Part shown: positions 34,344 through 43,402 of the stretch, one piece after another
How the letters are laid out: each line of letters opens with the position of its first letter
How positions within the stretch are numbered: the stretch's first letter is position 1
Source: JAFECT01 sp963838235
GTDB lineage: Bacteria > Pseudomonadota > Alphaproteobacteria > Caulobacterales > Caulobacteraceae
Reading direction: 5' to 3'
DNA length: 64,000 nucleotides
Assembly (NCBI GenBank): GCA_963838235.1
Contig: CAWIQJ010000005.1
Location: forward strand, 372,001 to 436,000
Notes under the pieces: model-generated
Seen by the model: only the letters and a program-made list of their open reading frames with translations
What the model was told of the DNA's origin: nothing
Databases searched by the model: none
Translations under genes and position numbers: made by a program

Positions 34344-35995
34344 TAGATTTCCGCAGCCTTCACCGCGGCCACGTCGCCGGTCCAGCCGATGCGCGCCTGG
34401 GCAAGATCGCGCGCCGCTTGGGTTGACTGACCCTGGGCGTCTTCGGCCTGGGCGAGCACGAGCAGGGTCAGCGGGTCGTAGGGCCAGCGGGCGAGGACGG
34501 CGCGCGCTTCCGTGGCGGCTTCGGCGGCGTGGCCCTGGGCCAGCAGCGCCTCCGCCAGACTGCGGCGCACCGGATACCACCAGGTCGGAGGATCGCCGCC
34601 CTGGCCGAAGGCGGCTTCCTGCCTTTGCGCCGCCTTGCGATAGGCGGCCACGGCGTCGGGCCAGCGCCGCTCAAGCATGGCGACGCGGCCGGTCAGCACC
34701 TCGCGCGAAATCTCGAGCGCGGCCTTCTGGCCGTCGTCGGTGACGAGCTTCTTGTCGGCGAGCGAAAGCGCCATCGCCTGAACCTCCGCGGCGGCGGTCT
34801 TGGCGTCGCCACGGCGGATCGCCGCCTCGCCGCGCGTATAACGCCACATGGCGCGCATATAGGGCGCCTTCGCGCCCGGGTCGGGCAGCGACGCGAGTTC
34901 GGCGTCGTTGGCGTAGCGGCCGAAGGTCCAATAGGCGGGCGCCAGCAGATAGGCGCTCGGCGGCTTAGGCATCGGCGCCAGCGCCCCGCGCGCGAGGCTG
35001 AGCGCGGCGGCGCCGTCGCCATCGATCAGGGCGGCGGCCATGCCGTAGCGCACGTTGTGACCATGGTAGGTGAGGCCGAAGACGCCGTCCTTCACATCGA
35101 GCCGGCGCGCGTTGGCTTCGTCGATGCGCACCGCGTCGAGGTTCGACTGCGTCGCCGCGCGGAAGCGCCCGCTCCAGAAATAGGTGTGCGACGGCATGTG
35201 CACGAGATGGCTGGCCGCCGGCGCCAGGGCCTGCAGGTTTTCGGCATAGGGCAGGGCGCGGGCGGGAAAGCCGCTCATCTCGGTGGCGTGGATGTAGAAG
35301 TGGATGGCGCCGGTGTCGTCGGGCGCGCGATTCAGGGCGCCTTCGAGCAGGACGATGGCGCGCGGCAAGGTCCAGGTCTGATTGCCCTGGGCGGCCGGGA
35401 TCATCCAAGCGTCGGCGGCCAGGACAACGATCTCGTTGTCGTCGGGATATTGTCGCGCGACCGCATCCATCGCCCGGGCATAGTCGATGTCGCCCGATCC
35501 CTTGCCGCCGCCGTTGCGATAGCGCAGGCGCAGCGCCGCGGTGAGCGCCTTCTCCTTCGGCGTTCCGTGCGCCTTGGCCATGGCGTAGGCCTGGTCCGCG
35601 AGCGCGACGAGCGGTTTCTGCTGGGCGTCGTCGATGGTGAAGTTGATGGTGGGTCCGCGCGACCACGCCTCGCCCCAGACGCACATGGCGCAATCGGGAT
35701 CGAGCTTGCGCGCCTCGGCGAAGGCGTTGGTCGCGGCCCCGTGCGCGAAGGCGTGGGCGAGCTGCATGCCGTTGTCGAAGAAGGCCTGGGCGCGCGGCTG
35801 GGCGGTGGTGACGGCAAAGCCGCCGGTCCCATAGCCGGGCAGGATGTCCTTCGCCGGCTCGATCTTGCTGTCTGCGGTCCTGATCAGGCCCGCGTGACAG
35901 ATCGACCCGAACGTCAACGCCGCAGGTTCGCCGCCGGCAAGCCGGGCGGGCGCAAGGATGGCAAGGCCGACGGCGGCGGTCGCGAGGAGCTTCAT
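34343..35995 (-). CDS. Secreted TPR-repeat protein
   Basis: 550 residues with a signal peptide (1-22). TPR-like helix pairs run through most of it: AQAFFDNGMQLAHAFAHGAA, FAEARKLDPDCAMCVWGEAW, and at the C-terminus RRSLAEALLAQGHAAEAATEA and YDPLTLLVLAQAEDAQGQ. The Cys pair DCAMC and histidines at HLVHMPSHTYFWSGR and TYHGHNVRYG are conserved-looking features of this family of about 550-residue bacterial proteins; whether they bind metal is unknown. A periplasmic scaffold role is inferred. Confidence 0.85.
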   Translation of the reverse strand: MKLLATAAVGLAILAPARLAGGEPAALTFGSICHAGLIRTADSKIEPAKDILPGYGTGGFAVTTAQPRAQAFFDNGMQLAHAFAHGAATNAFAEARKLDPDCAMCVWGEAWSRGPTINFTIDDAQQKPLVALADQAYAMAKAHGTPKEKALTAALRLRYRNGGGKGSGDIDYARAMDAVARQYPDDNEIVVLAADAWMIPAAQGNQTWTLPRAIVLLEGALNRAPDDTGAIHFYIHATEMSGFPARALPYAENLQALAPAASHLVHMPSHTYFWSGRFRAATQSNLDAVRIDEANARRLDVKDGVFGLTYHGHNVRYGMAAALIDGDGAAALSLARGALAPMPKPPSAYLLAPAYWTFGRYANDAELASLPDPGAKAPYMRAMWRYTRGEAAIRRGDAKTAAAEVQAMALSLADKKLVTDDGQKAALEISREVLTGRVAMLERRWPDAVAAYRKAAQRQEAAFGQGGDPPTWWYPVRRSLAEALLAQGHAAEAATEARAVLARWPYDPLTLLVLAQAEDAQGQSTQAARDLAQARIGWTGDVAAVKAAEI

Positions 35996-36057
35996 ACGGG
36001 AAGCTTAGCAGGGGCCGGAGCGTTGTGCATCTCCGCCCTCCCCAGAGGGGAGAGTCC

Positions 36058-36567
36058 TTACCCGGCCTTGCGCTGCTCCTGCTGCGCGGCGTCGAGATGG
36101 CGCAGGTGGGCGCTGGCGGTGGCGACGGTGACGCCGAGCAGGGCGGCAGTGACGGTGCTGACGGCTTCGTGCGCGCCGATGATCTCGTACGACAGCTCGA
36201 CGCGGCAGACGCGCGTGCCGAAGGCGGTGCGGATCGGCGCGCGGGTCGCCCAGTAGAAGCCGCGCGGCGTGGTGCGGCCCTTGGCCTCTTCGCCGCTCAT
36301 CAGGTCGCGCGCGAGGATCTGCTCTCCCGTGTCGGGCTTGATCTTCCAGGCGTGGATGTTGGTGAGACCGCCGTCGAAGGCGACAACATAGTCGATGATG
36401 ACCGAGCCGTCCGCATCGAGGCGTCCGCCGCCGGAAAGTTCGTACTTGTCGCGCTGGATGCCGAAGGCGTCGCAGGTCACGCCCTGGCCGCGCCAGGGCG
36501 GGAACAGGAACACCTCGGGCCGATGCTCAGGCGGCGTGGTCGCCCGAGGAGTCTTGACGGCAGGCAT
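36058..36567 (-). CDS. Unknown protein, paralogue of the gene at 45094
   Basis: 169 residues with no signal peptide. Shares with 45094-45615 the pattern PEVFLFPPWRGQGVTCDAFG, DGSVIIDYVVAFDGG, EEAKGRTTPRGFYW and AHEAVSTVTAALLGV. The layout (G-x-G-V near the start, then strand-rich core) faintly recalls lipid-binding DUF3833-type barrels, but I do not claim it. The paralogue supports the reading as real. RBS not strong. Confidence 0.75.
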   Translation of the reverse strand: MPAVKTPRATTPPEHRPEVFLFPPWRGQGVTCDAFGIQRDKYELSGGGRLDADGSVIIDYVVAFDGGLTNIHAWKIKPDTGEQILARDLMSGEEAKGRTTPRGFYWATRAPIRTAFGTRVCRVELSYEIIGAHEAVSTVTAALLGVTVATASAHLRHLDAAQQEQRKAG

Positions 36568-36665
36568 GGCGGTCGTCCCCCAACTCGGATGGCGGAGCCT
36601 GGGGGCGGATCGGTTGCCGGTTTCTTAACCCTAGGCGCCGGCGATGACGCCGGGGCCTCGCGCCA

Positions 36666-36992
36666 TCACTTGCCGGCCGTGTAGGTGCGCTGGTCCGCCG
36701 CGCTGACAACACAGGTCGAGGCGCCGGCCTTCTGGACGACCTTGCCGTGGTCCTGGGTGCAGGCGGCCGAAAGCTTGGTCGCAGCGCCGGCCGGGAGGCC
36801 CTTTGCGCCCGGCTTGCAGGAGGTCACGCCGTTCACCGTCACGGGCGTGCCGCCCATGGACTTGCAGCTGTTCTGGAATGTGATGTTCCCCGTGTTCGAC
36901 TTCGACGAGTTGTAGTTGACCGATGCGTCCGCCGAGGCGGCGAGAGCAAGGACAGCGAGGAGCGCGGGCGCTCCGACCAGCAGATTGCGCAT
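36666..36992 (-). CDS. Small secreted Cys-containing protein
   Basis: 108 residues with a signal peptide (1-23, ADA-SV). Mature part Ser/Thr/Gly-rich with four Cys at NSCKSMGG, TSCKPG, AACTQDHG and STCVVS, likely two disulfides. AAAGGGAGAAACC supplies the RBS. Not related by motif to the Cys-rich doublets at 7.7-8.5 kb. Function unknown. Confidence 0.75.
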   Translation of the reverse strand: MRNLLVGAPALLAVLALAASADASVNYNSSKSNTGNITFQNSCKSMGGTPVTVNGVTSCKPGAKGLPAGAATKLSAACTQDHGKVVQKAGASTCVVSAADQRTYTAGK

Positions 36993-37216
36993 GATGGTTT
37001 CTCCCTTTCCGGCGTTCAGCCGGGACGTGGCGAGACTGGGGACCCGGCGGTGAACCCGCCCTGGGGTGGTCGTTCAACCAGGGTTCAGCCAGGGCTCCCG
37101 GCACACCTTTGACGATACGCCGCGCCGGGCGGCCCTGCCAGTCGCCGGTTTTGGCTCCGCCCGGGAGGCTGCTAGCTTCGGCCCCGGCCCATCGAGGCCC
37201 ACAGGGGGGTTTGGCT

Positions 37217-37603
37217 ATGAAACCGTTGAAAGCGTTGAGTATCGTCGCTGCGTTGTCGCTGTCGTCGTTGGTGCTTTCGCCGCTCGCCGGGGCCCAGGAC
37301 CGGCCCTTGGAGACCTATCAGGCCAGGCTCAGCGAGCGGGACCACTTCAATTCGCAGGGCGTCCGCCTGCAGACCGCGGCGGGCATCATCCGCCAGGATC
37401 GCGCCAACTATTACGTCTACAACAAGCGCGATCCGGAGGATCAGGCGGACGCCTTCTTCGCCAGCAAGGCCAATCGTGACCGGCTGGAGAAACTGATCCT
37501 GGCCGGCCATACCACAGCGGCGGCCAACGCCGCGGTGATCAACGGCACGCCGCTGATCCGCGTCGAAGTCTATGAGAACTACGTCAACATCTACGTGATG
37601 TAG
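37217..37603 (+). CDS. Small secreted protein of unknown function
   Basis: 128 residues from the ATG at 37217 (the frame opens at 37109, but the signal peptide starts here). Signal peptide 1-26 (LAGAQ). The mature part contains LSERDHFNSQGVRLQTAAG, IIRQDRANYYVYNKRD and RVEVYENYVNIYVM, with basic and Tyr-rich strands. It is followed after 5 bp by the M15 peptidase gene, so the two probably form an operon. Confidence 0.75.
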   Translation: MKPLKALSIVAALSLSSLVLSPLAGAQDRPLETYQARLSERDHFNSQGVRLQTAAGIIRQDRANYYVYNKRDPEDQADAFFASKANRDRLEKLILAGHTTAAANAAVINGTPLIRVEVYENYVNIYVM

Positions 37604-37608
37604 CGCCG

Positions 37609-38406
37609 TTGACATTCGTACGACGCTTTAGCGCCGCCGTCTTCGTGGCCGCCTGCGCGGTGGCGGGGACGGCGGGCGTACGCTCTGCTCCAGCGGCGTC
37701 ATCGCCCGGAGCGGCGGATCTCGTGCGCGCCTATCCGCAGGTCATCGCACGCGTCGACGGCGGCGACCTGGTGTTTCGCGACGGCACGCGGATGAAGATC
37801 GCGACCGAGCCCGCGGGTCGAAGCTTCGACACGACCCTGGCGAAGCCCGACATCGCGGCCATGTTCTCCATTCCCTATCCGCTAGGGCCGCGGGTTGCGC
37901 CGCCGGGCGTGAACGACGATCCGGGACGCATCCGCTACGAGCCGCTGTTCCTAAAGATGTACGGCGACTGCCGCAAGGGCGAGGTGACCAGGCGCATGAC
38001 GCGCGTCGCCTGGATGCCGCACCGGTTGGGCGGCTTCGTTGAGTTCACTACTGCCAATGGCGCGGACAAGGCGCTGGAAGCGGTGGTGGCGGACCTGGAA
38101 AAGCTGCCGCCGTCGATGACCAAGTACCTGGTCCCGTCGGCGGGAACCTACAACTGCCGCGCCATTGCCGGCACGGAACGGACGAGCATGCACGCCTACG
38201 GCGCCGCGATCGACCTCTCGACGCGTTACGCCGACTACTGGCTGTGGAAAGCGCCCAAGGGCAAGGGCGCGATCCCCTACCACAACCAGATCCCCTACGA
38301 CGTCGTGCGCATCTTCGAGAAGCACGGCTTCATCTGGGGCGGCAAGTGGTATCACTACGACACCATGCACTTCGAATACCGACCGGAGTTGAGACCGGCG
38401 GGTTAA
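37609..38406 (+). CDS. M15-family (VanY/M15C-like) peptidase, secreted
   Basis: 265 residues, TTG start at 37609, 5 bp after the previous stop. Signal peptide to about residue 26. Zinc-ligand motifs TSMHAYGAAIDLS (His and Asp) and WHYDTMHFEYRPE (His) are those of D-Ala-D-Ala carboxypeptidase/endopeptidase M15 enzymes. An N-terminal about 130-residue region precedes the catalytic core. It would cleave peptidoglycan cross-bridges or stem peptides in the periplasm. Confidence 0.88.
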   Translation: MTFVRRFSAAVFVAACAVAGTAGVRSAPAASSPGAADLVRAYPQVIARVDGGDLVFRDGTRMKIATEPAGRSFDTTLAKPDIAAMFSIPYPLGPRVAPPGVNDDPGRIRYEPLFLKMYGDCRKGEVTRRMTRVAWMPHRLGGFVEFTTANGADKALEAVVADLEKLPPSMTKYLVPSAGTYNCRAIAGTERTSMHAYGAAIDLSTRYADYWLWKAPKGKGAIPYHNQIPYDVVRIFEKHGFIWGGKWYHYDTMHFEYRPELRPAG

Positions 38407-38549
38407 TCGGCGCTCGCGCGTCGCGCGAGAAACGACGCGGTTGGCGTACGGTTCGGAGATGTTCGTAGCATAGTCGTGCGGACGCGCGCTAAACCGATTA
38501 GCAAGCCCTCTTGGTCAGGATAGGCGGCGTCGGGCGTCGCCGAGGTGTC

Positions 38550-39518
38550 ATGCGTTTCAGGATGATCGGACTTGCCGCCCTCGGCGCGGCTTGCTTGGCG
38601 TCGTCGGCGCGCGCGGACGACGCGCCCGAGCACCAGCCGCTGTCCGACGCCTGGTGGACCGGGCCGCTGCTGGCCAATACGGCCGCGACCCTGCCGCAGG
38701 GGCATTTTGCCGGCGAGACCTACGTCTACGACGGCCAGACCACAGGACGCTACGACACGAGCGGGCGTTGGCAGGGCGCCGCCCATTCGGACGGCTACGG
38801 CAGCCAGACGTTTCTGACCTACGGTTTGACCGACCGGTTCACCGTCGCGGCGATCCCGCGCTTCGCCTACGACCGCATCGGTCGCGGCGAGAGCAGCTCG
38901 GAAATCGGCTTCGGCGACTTCACCCTGATGGGTCAGTACAAGCTCAATCAGTTCCACGAGGGAAGCTGGGCGCCGACCTCGTCGATCGCGGTGGCGGAGA
39001 CGTTTCCCACCGGGCGCTACGACCGGCTCGACCGACCGGCCGACGGTTTCGGCGGCGGCGCCTATACGACCCAGGTGTCGTGGTACAACCAGACTTATTT
39101 TTGGGCGCCGACGGGACGCATCATCCGCGCGCGCCTGGACTTCACCTGGTCGACCTCGGCGCGCGCGCCGATCGAGGGCGTGAGCGTGTTCGGCACGCCG
39201 GCAGGATTCCGCGGAAACGGCAAGCCGGGCGACAGCCTGCTCAGCATCCTCGCCTTCGAATACAATGTCAGCCGCCACTGGGTCGCGGCGATGGACTTCG
39301 CGGACAACCGCTTCGCCGGAACGGTGGTGAACGGCGCGGTCGCCGGTGCGCCGATGCGCGTGAACTCGGGCTGGGGCGACGTGCGTTTCGCAGCGCCCGC
39401 CGTCGAGTATAACTGGAACGGCAACGTCGGGCTGATCGTGGGCGCGCGGATTCCCGTCGGCGGCCGCAACGCGAGCACGGGCGTCACGCCAGTGGCGGCG
39501 TTGAACTACGCGTTCTAG
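38550..39518 (+). CDS. Outer-membrane beta-barrel, MetA-pathway/phenol-degradation transporter-like
   Basis: 322 residues from the ATG at 38550. Signal peptide 1-22 (ARA-DD). The body is amphipathic beta strands typical of an OM channel (GYGSQTFLTYGLTDRFTVAA, IGFGDFTLMGQYKLNQF, LIVGARIPVGGRN) and ends in the C-terminal aromatic ALNYAF. This matches the putative MetA-pathway family, which is usually annotated as a transporter without proof. It overlaps the convergent MFS gene by 35 bp. Confidence 0.8.
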   Translation: MRFRMIGLAALGAACLASSARADDAPEHQPLSDAWWTGPLLANTAATLPQGHFAGETYVYDGQTTGRYDTSGRWQGAAHSDGYGSQTFLTYGLTDRFTVAAIPRFAYDRIGRGESSSEIGFGDFTLMGQYKLNQFHEGSWAPTSSIAVAETFPTGRYDRLDRPADGFGGGAYTTQVSWYNQTYFWAPTGRIIRARLDFTWSTSARAPIEGVSVFGTPAGFRGNGKPGDSLLSILAFEYNVSRHWVAAMDFADNRFAGTVVNGAVAGAPMRVNSGWGDVRFAAPAVEYNWNGNVGLIVGARIPVGGRNASTGVTPVAALNYAF

Positions 39519-40770
39519 GGGTCACGCTCCAGGTCAGCGGTTCGACCTTGCGGATGATCAGGCCGTAGCCGACGGCGCCGAGCCCGCCGACCGTGGCGGC
39601 AAGCACGAACGCGGAATTGAACGACCCGGTGAGGTCCACGGTCCAACCGGTGATCAGCGGCGCCAGCAGGCCGGCGCAGTTGCCCAGCGCGTTCTGCACG
39701 CTCATCCACTTGCCGCTGGCGCGCGGGCCCGCAAGCGTCTGGCCGACGGCGTAGAGAGTGGGCGCGCTCATGCCCGCGCCGAACGCAGCGATGCACAGGC
39801 CAAGGACGGCGATGGTCGAATTGTCGATCAAACAGAGCATCAAGCCGACGGCGTAGGTGAAAGCCGCTGTCACGCCGAAGGTCTTGCGCACGCGGTTCAC
39901 GCTCGCGCCCGAGGCGATCCAGCGGTCGGAGACCCAGCCGGAGCCGAGCGTCACGACGCCCTGCACGAGGTAGATCATGCCGGTGGTGACCGCCATCTCG
40001 GGCACGCTGAATCCGCGGGCCTTGATCAGGAAGGTCGGGAGCCAGGTCAGCACGAAATAGAAGGCGTAGTTCAGGCAGAAGTGGGCGATGCTGACACCCC
40101 ACAGGTCGCGCCGCGACAGGATTGCCAGGAACGAGGGCGCGACGCCGTGATCGTCCTGCGGCGTGTCGGCCTCGCGCGACAGGTTGCGTGTGGCCAGAAG
40201 CCACGGGACCAGCCACAGGGCCGACACCGCGCCGAAGATCGCAAACAGCCAGCGCCAGCCTACGCCGGCCATGATCATGCCGCCGGCGTAGGCGCCGACG
40301 GCCGGCCCTAAGGCGAGGCCGACGCAGATGAGTGCATTGACGTTGCCCATGCGCTCATGTGGGACATGCTGGCCCACGAGTTTGGAGCTGCACGGGAAAA
40401 ACACGCTTTCGCCGAGGCCGAGCATCAGGCGCAGAACCAGGAGCATGACGAAGCCCGTCGCCGCGCCGGTCAGAAGCGTCGCCACCGACCAGATGGCGAG
40501 GCCGAGCGCAAGCGTGCGATAGGCGTTGATGCGCTCTTGCAGCCAACCGGCGAAGAGCATGCCGGGCGTGTAGGCCCAGAAGAAGATCGACAGCAGCAGG
40601 CCGACCTGGGTCGAGGAGAGCTTCAGTTCGTCCTGTATCCGGGGCGCTGCGATCGAGAGGTTGCCGCGATCGATGTAGTTGATGAACAGCGCCAGCGCGA
40701 GCAGGCCGACCATGCCTAAACCGAACACGGCCCTGCGCGGCGCGCCGAGGGCGGCGGACGCAGCGGTCAC
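39484..40770 (-). CDS. MFS transporter, anion:cation symporter (ACS)-like
   Basis: 428 residues with twelve predicted membrane helices. Helix 1 has LFINYIDRGNLSIAAPRIQ, the ACS/hexuronate-type signature; FFWAYTPGMLFAGWLQERIN follows, and LMLGLGESVFFPCSSKLV in helix 4. Family substrates are organic anions such as sugar acids or aromatic acids; no catabolic gene is near enough to choose. Stop overlaps the end of the convergent OM gene. The 269-bp gap on its 5' side (40771-41039) holds no supported gene. Confidence 0.9.
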   Translation of the reverse strand: MTAASAALGAPRRAVFGLGMVGLLALALFINYIDRGNLSIAAPRIQDELKLSSTQVGLLLSIFFWAYTPGMLFAGWLQERINAYRTLALGLAIWSVATLLTGAATGFVMLLVLRLMLGLGESVFFPCSSKLVGQHVPHERMGNVNALICVGLALGPAVGAYAGGMIMAGVGWRWLFAIFGAVSALWLVPWLLATRNLSREADTPQDDHGVAPSFLAILSRRDLWGVSIAHFCLNYAFYFVLTWLPTFLIKARGFSVPEMAVTTGMIYLVQGVVTLGSGWVSDRWIASGASVNRVRKTFGVTAAFTYAVGLMLCLIDNSTIAVLGLCIAAFGAGMSAPTLYAVGQTLAGPRASGKWMSVQNALGNCAGLLAPLITGWTVDLTGSFNSAFVLAATVGGLGAVGYGLIIRKVEPLTWSVTPRTRSSTPPLA

Positions 40771-41039
40771 TGGGCGTTCTCAGATCGAGTCAAAGGCGCC
40801 TCCCCCGATGGCCTTGGACGACGCGGCAAGCCTAGCGGGCGCGCGACCCAATGACCAATCCGGGGACAGGGCAGGCTTTTCGCAAGAGAGCATGGGCCTG
40901 GCCGACGTGGGGGCATGCGACCAGCTGGGGGCGCGGGTGCAGCATACCCTTGCCTCCAGGACCAGGCTGCGTTTCGGCAAACCTGTTCGCCCTGCTCCGC
41001 CCATTCATGCAGGCTCAGGCTTACCAGGGCCTGTTGCGC

Positions 41040-41696
41040 TCAGTACACGAGCGGCACGAGGCGCCAGCTGCGTCTGCGGTAGGCGGCGTAGTCCTCGCCG
41101 AACTGCCGGGCGAGCAGCGCCTCCTCGGCGGCGATGCGTCCGATGACCGGAATGAACAGCAGGACCGCCAAGATCACGCCCGCGACCGAACGGAAAGCCA
41201 GCGCCCAGCCGAACGCCGTCAGCAGCAGACCGAGATAGCTCGGGTTGCGCACGAAGCGGTAGACGCCGTCGGTGACCAGGGTGTGATCCTTCTGGATCGC
41301 AACCAGGCCGCTGAACCGGCGTCCCAGCACAAACACCGGCCAGAGGCGCAGCAGGTTGCCGAGCGCGTAGATCGCAACGCCGGTCCACCGCGTCGCGTCG
41401 CCGTCGACGGTCCAGAAATCGATGCGGTCGGTCCAGGCGGGGATGAAGGCGCTGAGCAGGCCGAGGCTCGAAAAGAACAAGAACACCCAGCGATTGGATT
41501 TGTCCTCGCGCTCGCCGGAACTCAGGTTGCCGCGGGTGAACAGCCCGGCGACGACCGCGATCGCGGTGACCACGACCAGGGTGGTCAGCGGCGGATGGGT
41601 AAAGAAGGCGTGGACGCCGCCGAACGCCAGGACCGCCAGGCCGACATAGAGCGACGCGGGAATCAGGATGAGCGCGAACTTGGCGCCGAGGTTCAT
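41040..41696 (-). CDS. Isoprenylcysteine methyltransferase (ICMT)-like membrane protein
   Basis: 218 residues from the ATG at 41696; a GTG at 41708 with AGAGG 5 nt upstream is an equally possible start. Five membrane helices. The C-terminal motif VTDGVYRFVRNPSYLGLLL then EEALLARQFGEDYAAYRRRS is the SAM-binding signature of ICMT/PEMT-type membrane methyltransferases. Substrate unknown; bacterial members methylate lipids or isoprenoids. Confidence 0.85.
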   Translation of the reverse strand: MNLGAKFALILIPASLYVGLAVLAFGGVHAFFTHPPLTTLVVVTAIAVVAGLFTRGNLSSGEREDKSNRWVFLFFSSLGLLSAFIPAWTDRIDFWTVDGDATRWTGVAIYALGNLLRLWPVFVLGRRFSGLVAIQKDHTLVTDGVYRFVRNPSYLGLLLTAFGWALAFRSVAGVILAVLLFIPVIGRIAAEEALLARQFGEDYAAYRRRSWRLVPLVY

Positions 41697-41881
41697 GGCG
41701 TTGCGCACCTTGCCTCTGGGACAAATAACGGCGCCGGGACGGTCCGGTTCAAGCGCAAAGCCGCGTGCTCCCGGCGGCGAACCTCTCTAAGCTGCGCGGG
41801 GGAATCCCGGATCTGACCGGCGGCTTGATCCGCTGGAGATTTGGGGCCAGACCGTCACCGGCGCAGGAGACCTGGGCGCAC

Positions 41882-42247
41882 ATGCTGTTGGAGTTCAGCA
41901 AGGAGTTCGGCCGCGTCGCGGGTGAGCTGCTCGATCCGCTTCTGTGGTTTCTGATGTTCGCCCTGGCCGTGGGCACGCGGCGCTGGCTGGCGATTCCCGT
42001 GGCGGCGCTGGGCTATGTGATCTGGGCGACCCTGATGCTGGCCATGGCCGAGGCGGGCGCGGGCGGCTGGTCGCTGGCCACTTCGAACTTCCTCGAGCGC
42101 CTGGTGGCGGCGCTGATCTGCGGCGTCCTGGCCCGGCTGATCCTGCAGGCGCGCCGGCGCGCCGAGGCGCGATGGGAGGCGATGATCACCCTTCGACGGA
42201 CAAAGGCCGCGCCGGAAGCCGAAGCGGACGGCCCTGCACCGCGCTGA
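41882..42247 (+). CDS. Small membrane protein
   Basis: 121 residues from the ATG at 41882, preceded by GGAGACCTGGGCGCAC. Helices at LLDPLLWFLMFALAVGTRRW, IPVAALGYVIWATLMLAMA and LVAALICGVLARLILQA, then a charged tail. No family recognised. Confidence 0.65.
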   Translation: MLLEFSKEFGRVAGELLDPLLWFLMFALAVGTRRWLAIPVAALGYVIWATLMLAMAEAGAGGWSLATSNFLERLVAALICGVLARLILQARRRAEARWEAMITLRRTKAAPEAEADGPAPR

Positions 42248-42394
42248 GCCTGGGGCAAGGACCCGGTAAGCCCAAGGGTTCTTGAATTCGCCGCGCCAAC
42301 CGCTCATCTGCCTTTCAGGCGAAGAATGGGATGTCCTGGTTCGCCGACCGGAACTGCGCCGGGCGCCGTTGAACCGACGAACCGTGGAGCCGCC

Positions 42395-42859
42395 ATGACC
42401 GCCCAATCCGCGAACCGCCCGAACTGGAAGCGCCTGGCGCTGGTCGCGGCGGCCGTCGCCGGCTCAGCGCCGCTTGCGATCGCCGCCGCCTCGGCCGTGG
42501 CCGATCCTGGCGACCCGATCGACACGGGCTATTGGGAAGTGAAGTCTTCGGTCGAGCCCCTGGGCGCCGACAAGACCGAGAACCGCTGCCTGCATCACGA
42601 TCAGATTTTCAAGTTCATGCACGGCCAGCCCAACCACATCTACAAGTGCACCTATTCGACGGAAAACATCGCCGACGGTAAGATCTTCCTGAAGGGCGAG
42701 TGCCGCGACAAGAACGGCATCGGCGGCCACATCAACGGCACGGGCGCCTATACGCGCACCACGTTGCACACGACCGGCCACGTGACCTTCCTGGGCATTC
42801 CGTTCACCGCACATCTCGACGCGCACCGTATCGGCGAGTGTCCGGCGGGCGCGAAGTAA
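42395..42859 (+). CDS. DUF3617-like secreted protein
   Basis: 154 residues from the ATG at 42395 (frame opens at 42326). Signal sequence to about residue 37 (SAVA-DP). The mature part opens DTGYWEVKSSVEPLG and has paired Cys at NRCLHH, YKCTYS and GECRDK, then GTGAYTRTTLHTTGHVTF. This G-x-W-E opening with spaced Cys is the DUF3617 pattern. Periplasmic; function unknown. Ends 1 bp from the convergent phosphatase. Confidence 0.75.
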   Translation: MTAQSANRPNWKRLALVAAAVAGSAPLAIAAASAVADPGDPIDTGYWEVKSSVEPLGADKTENRCLHHDQIFKFMHGQPNHIYKCTYSTENIADGKIFLKGECRDKNGIGGHINGTGAYTRTTLHTTGHVTFLGIPFTAHLDAHRIGECPAGAK

Positions 42860-42860
42860 C

Positions 42861-43352
42861 TCACATCCGCGGCCGGAAGGCCTTCAGCCATCTCTTCTGA
42901 GCGGCGGTCTCAGGCACGTCGAGGCCGCGCGCCTGCGAGATTCGCTTCGCCGCCGTATCCGCGGTGAGACCGGGTTCGAGACGCATCAGCGTCACCGCCG
43001 CCATCAGGCTCGAGCGGCCGATGCCCGCGCGACAGTGGACGACCACCGTCTTACCTTCGGCGACACGTTGGGCGAGGGCCGCGGTGAAGCGCGTAACCGA
43101 AACGTCGGACGCCGGCAGGCCGTGGTCCTCGAACGGAAAGCTGAGGAACTCGATCCCCGCGCCCGCCGCGTATTCGCGTTCGGCGTCGAGGCCGAGCGCG
43201 GACACCTCGCTCGGCGACAAGACGCTGGCCAGCACCTCCACGCCCGCTTCGCGCAGGCGCGCCATCTCCCGCGCCAGCTGTTCGCCGGAGCGGGGCCTGC
43301 CGGCGGTCGCCAGACGGCCGGACGCGGGCGTCTCGATGAAATAGAGCTCCAT
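42861..43352 (-). CDS. Dual-specificity/tyrosine phosphatase-like protein
   Basis: 163 residues from the ATG at 43352 (the frame stays open upstream only because it enters the shifted tail of the M1-like gene). Active-site loop VVHCRAGIGRSS with Cys107 and Arg113; Asp76 in PFEDHGLP is a candidate general acid. Members of this group act on phosphotyrosine or small phosphates. It lies 50 bp after the M1-like peptidase gene on the same strand. Substrate unknown. Confidence 0.85.
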   Translation of the reverse strand: MELYFIETPASGRLATAGRPRSGEQLAREMARLREAGVEVLASVLSPSEVSALGLDAEREYAAGAGIEFLSFPFEDHGLPASDVSVTRFTAALAQRVAEGKTVVVHCRAGIGRSSLMAAVTLMRLEPGLTADTAAKRISQARGLDVPETAAQKRWLKAFRPRM

Positions 43353-43402
43353 GGCGGCGGAGCCGTGGACGAGTTCGGCGACGGACGCAACACCCGGGCG
43401 GG

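Noticed and set aside
34529..36256. 575-residue frame antisense to the TPR gene
   Set aside because: Shadow frame; the minus-strand gene has a signal peptide and TPR motifs.
40780..41004. 74-residue minus-strand frame in the gap upstream of the MFS gene
   Set aside because: No RBS, no motif and unusual amino-acid composition; gap treated as non-coding.
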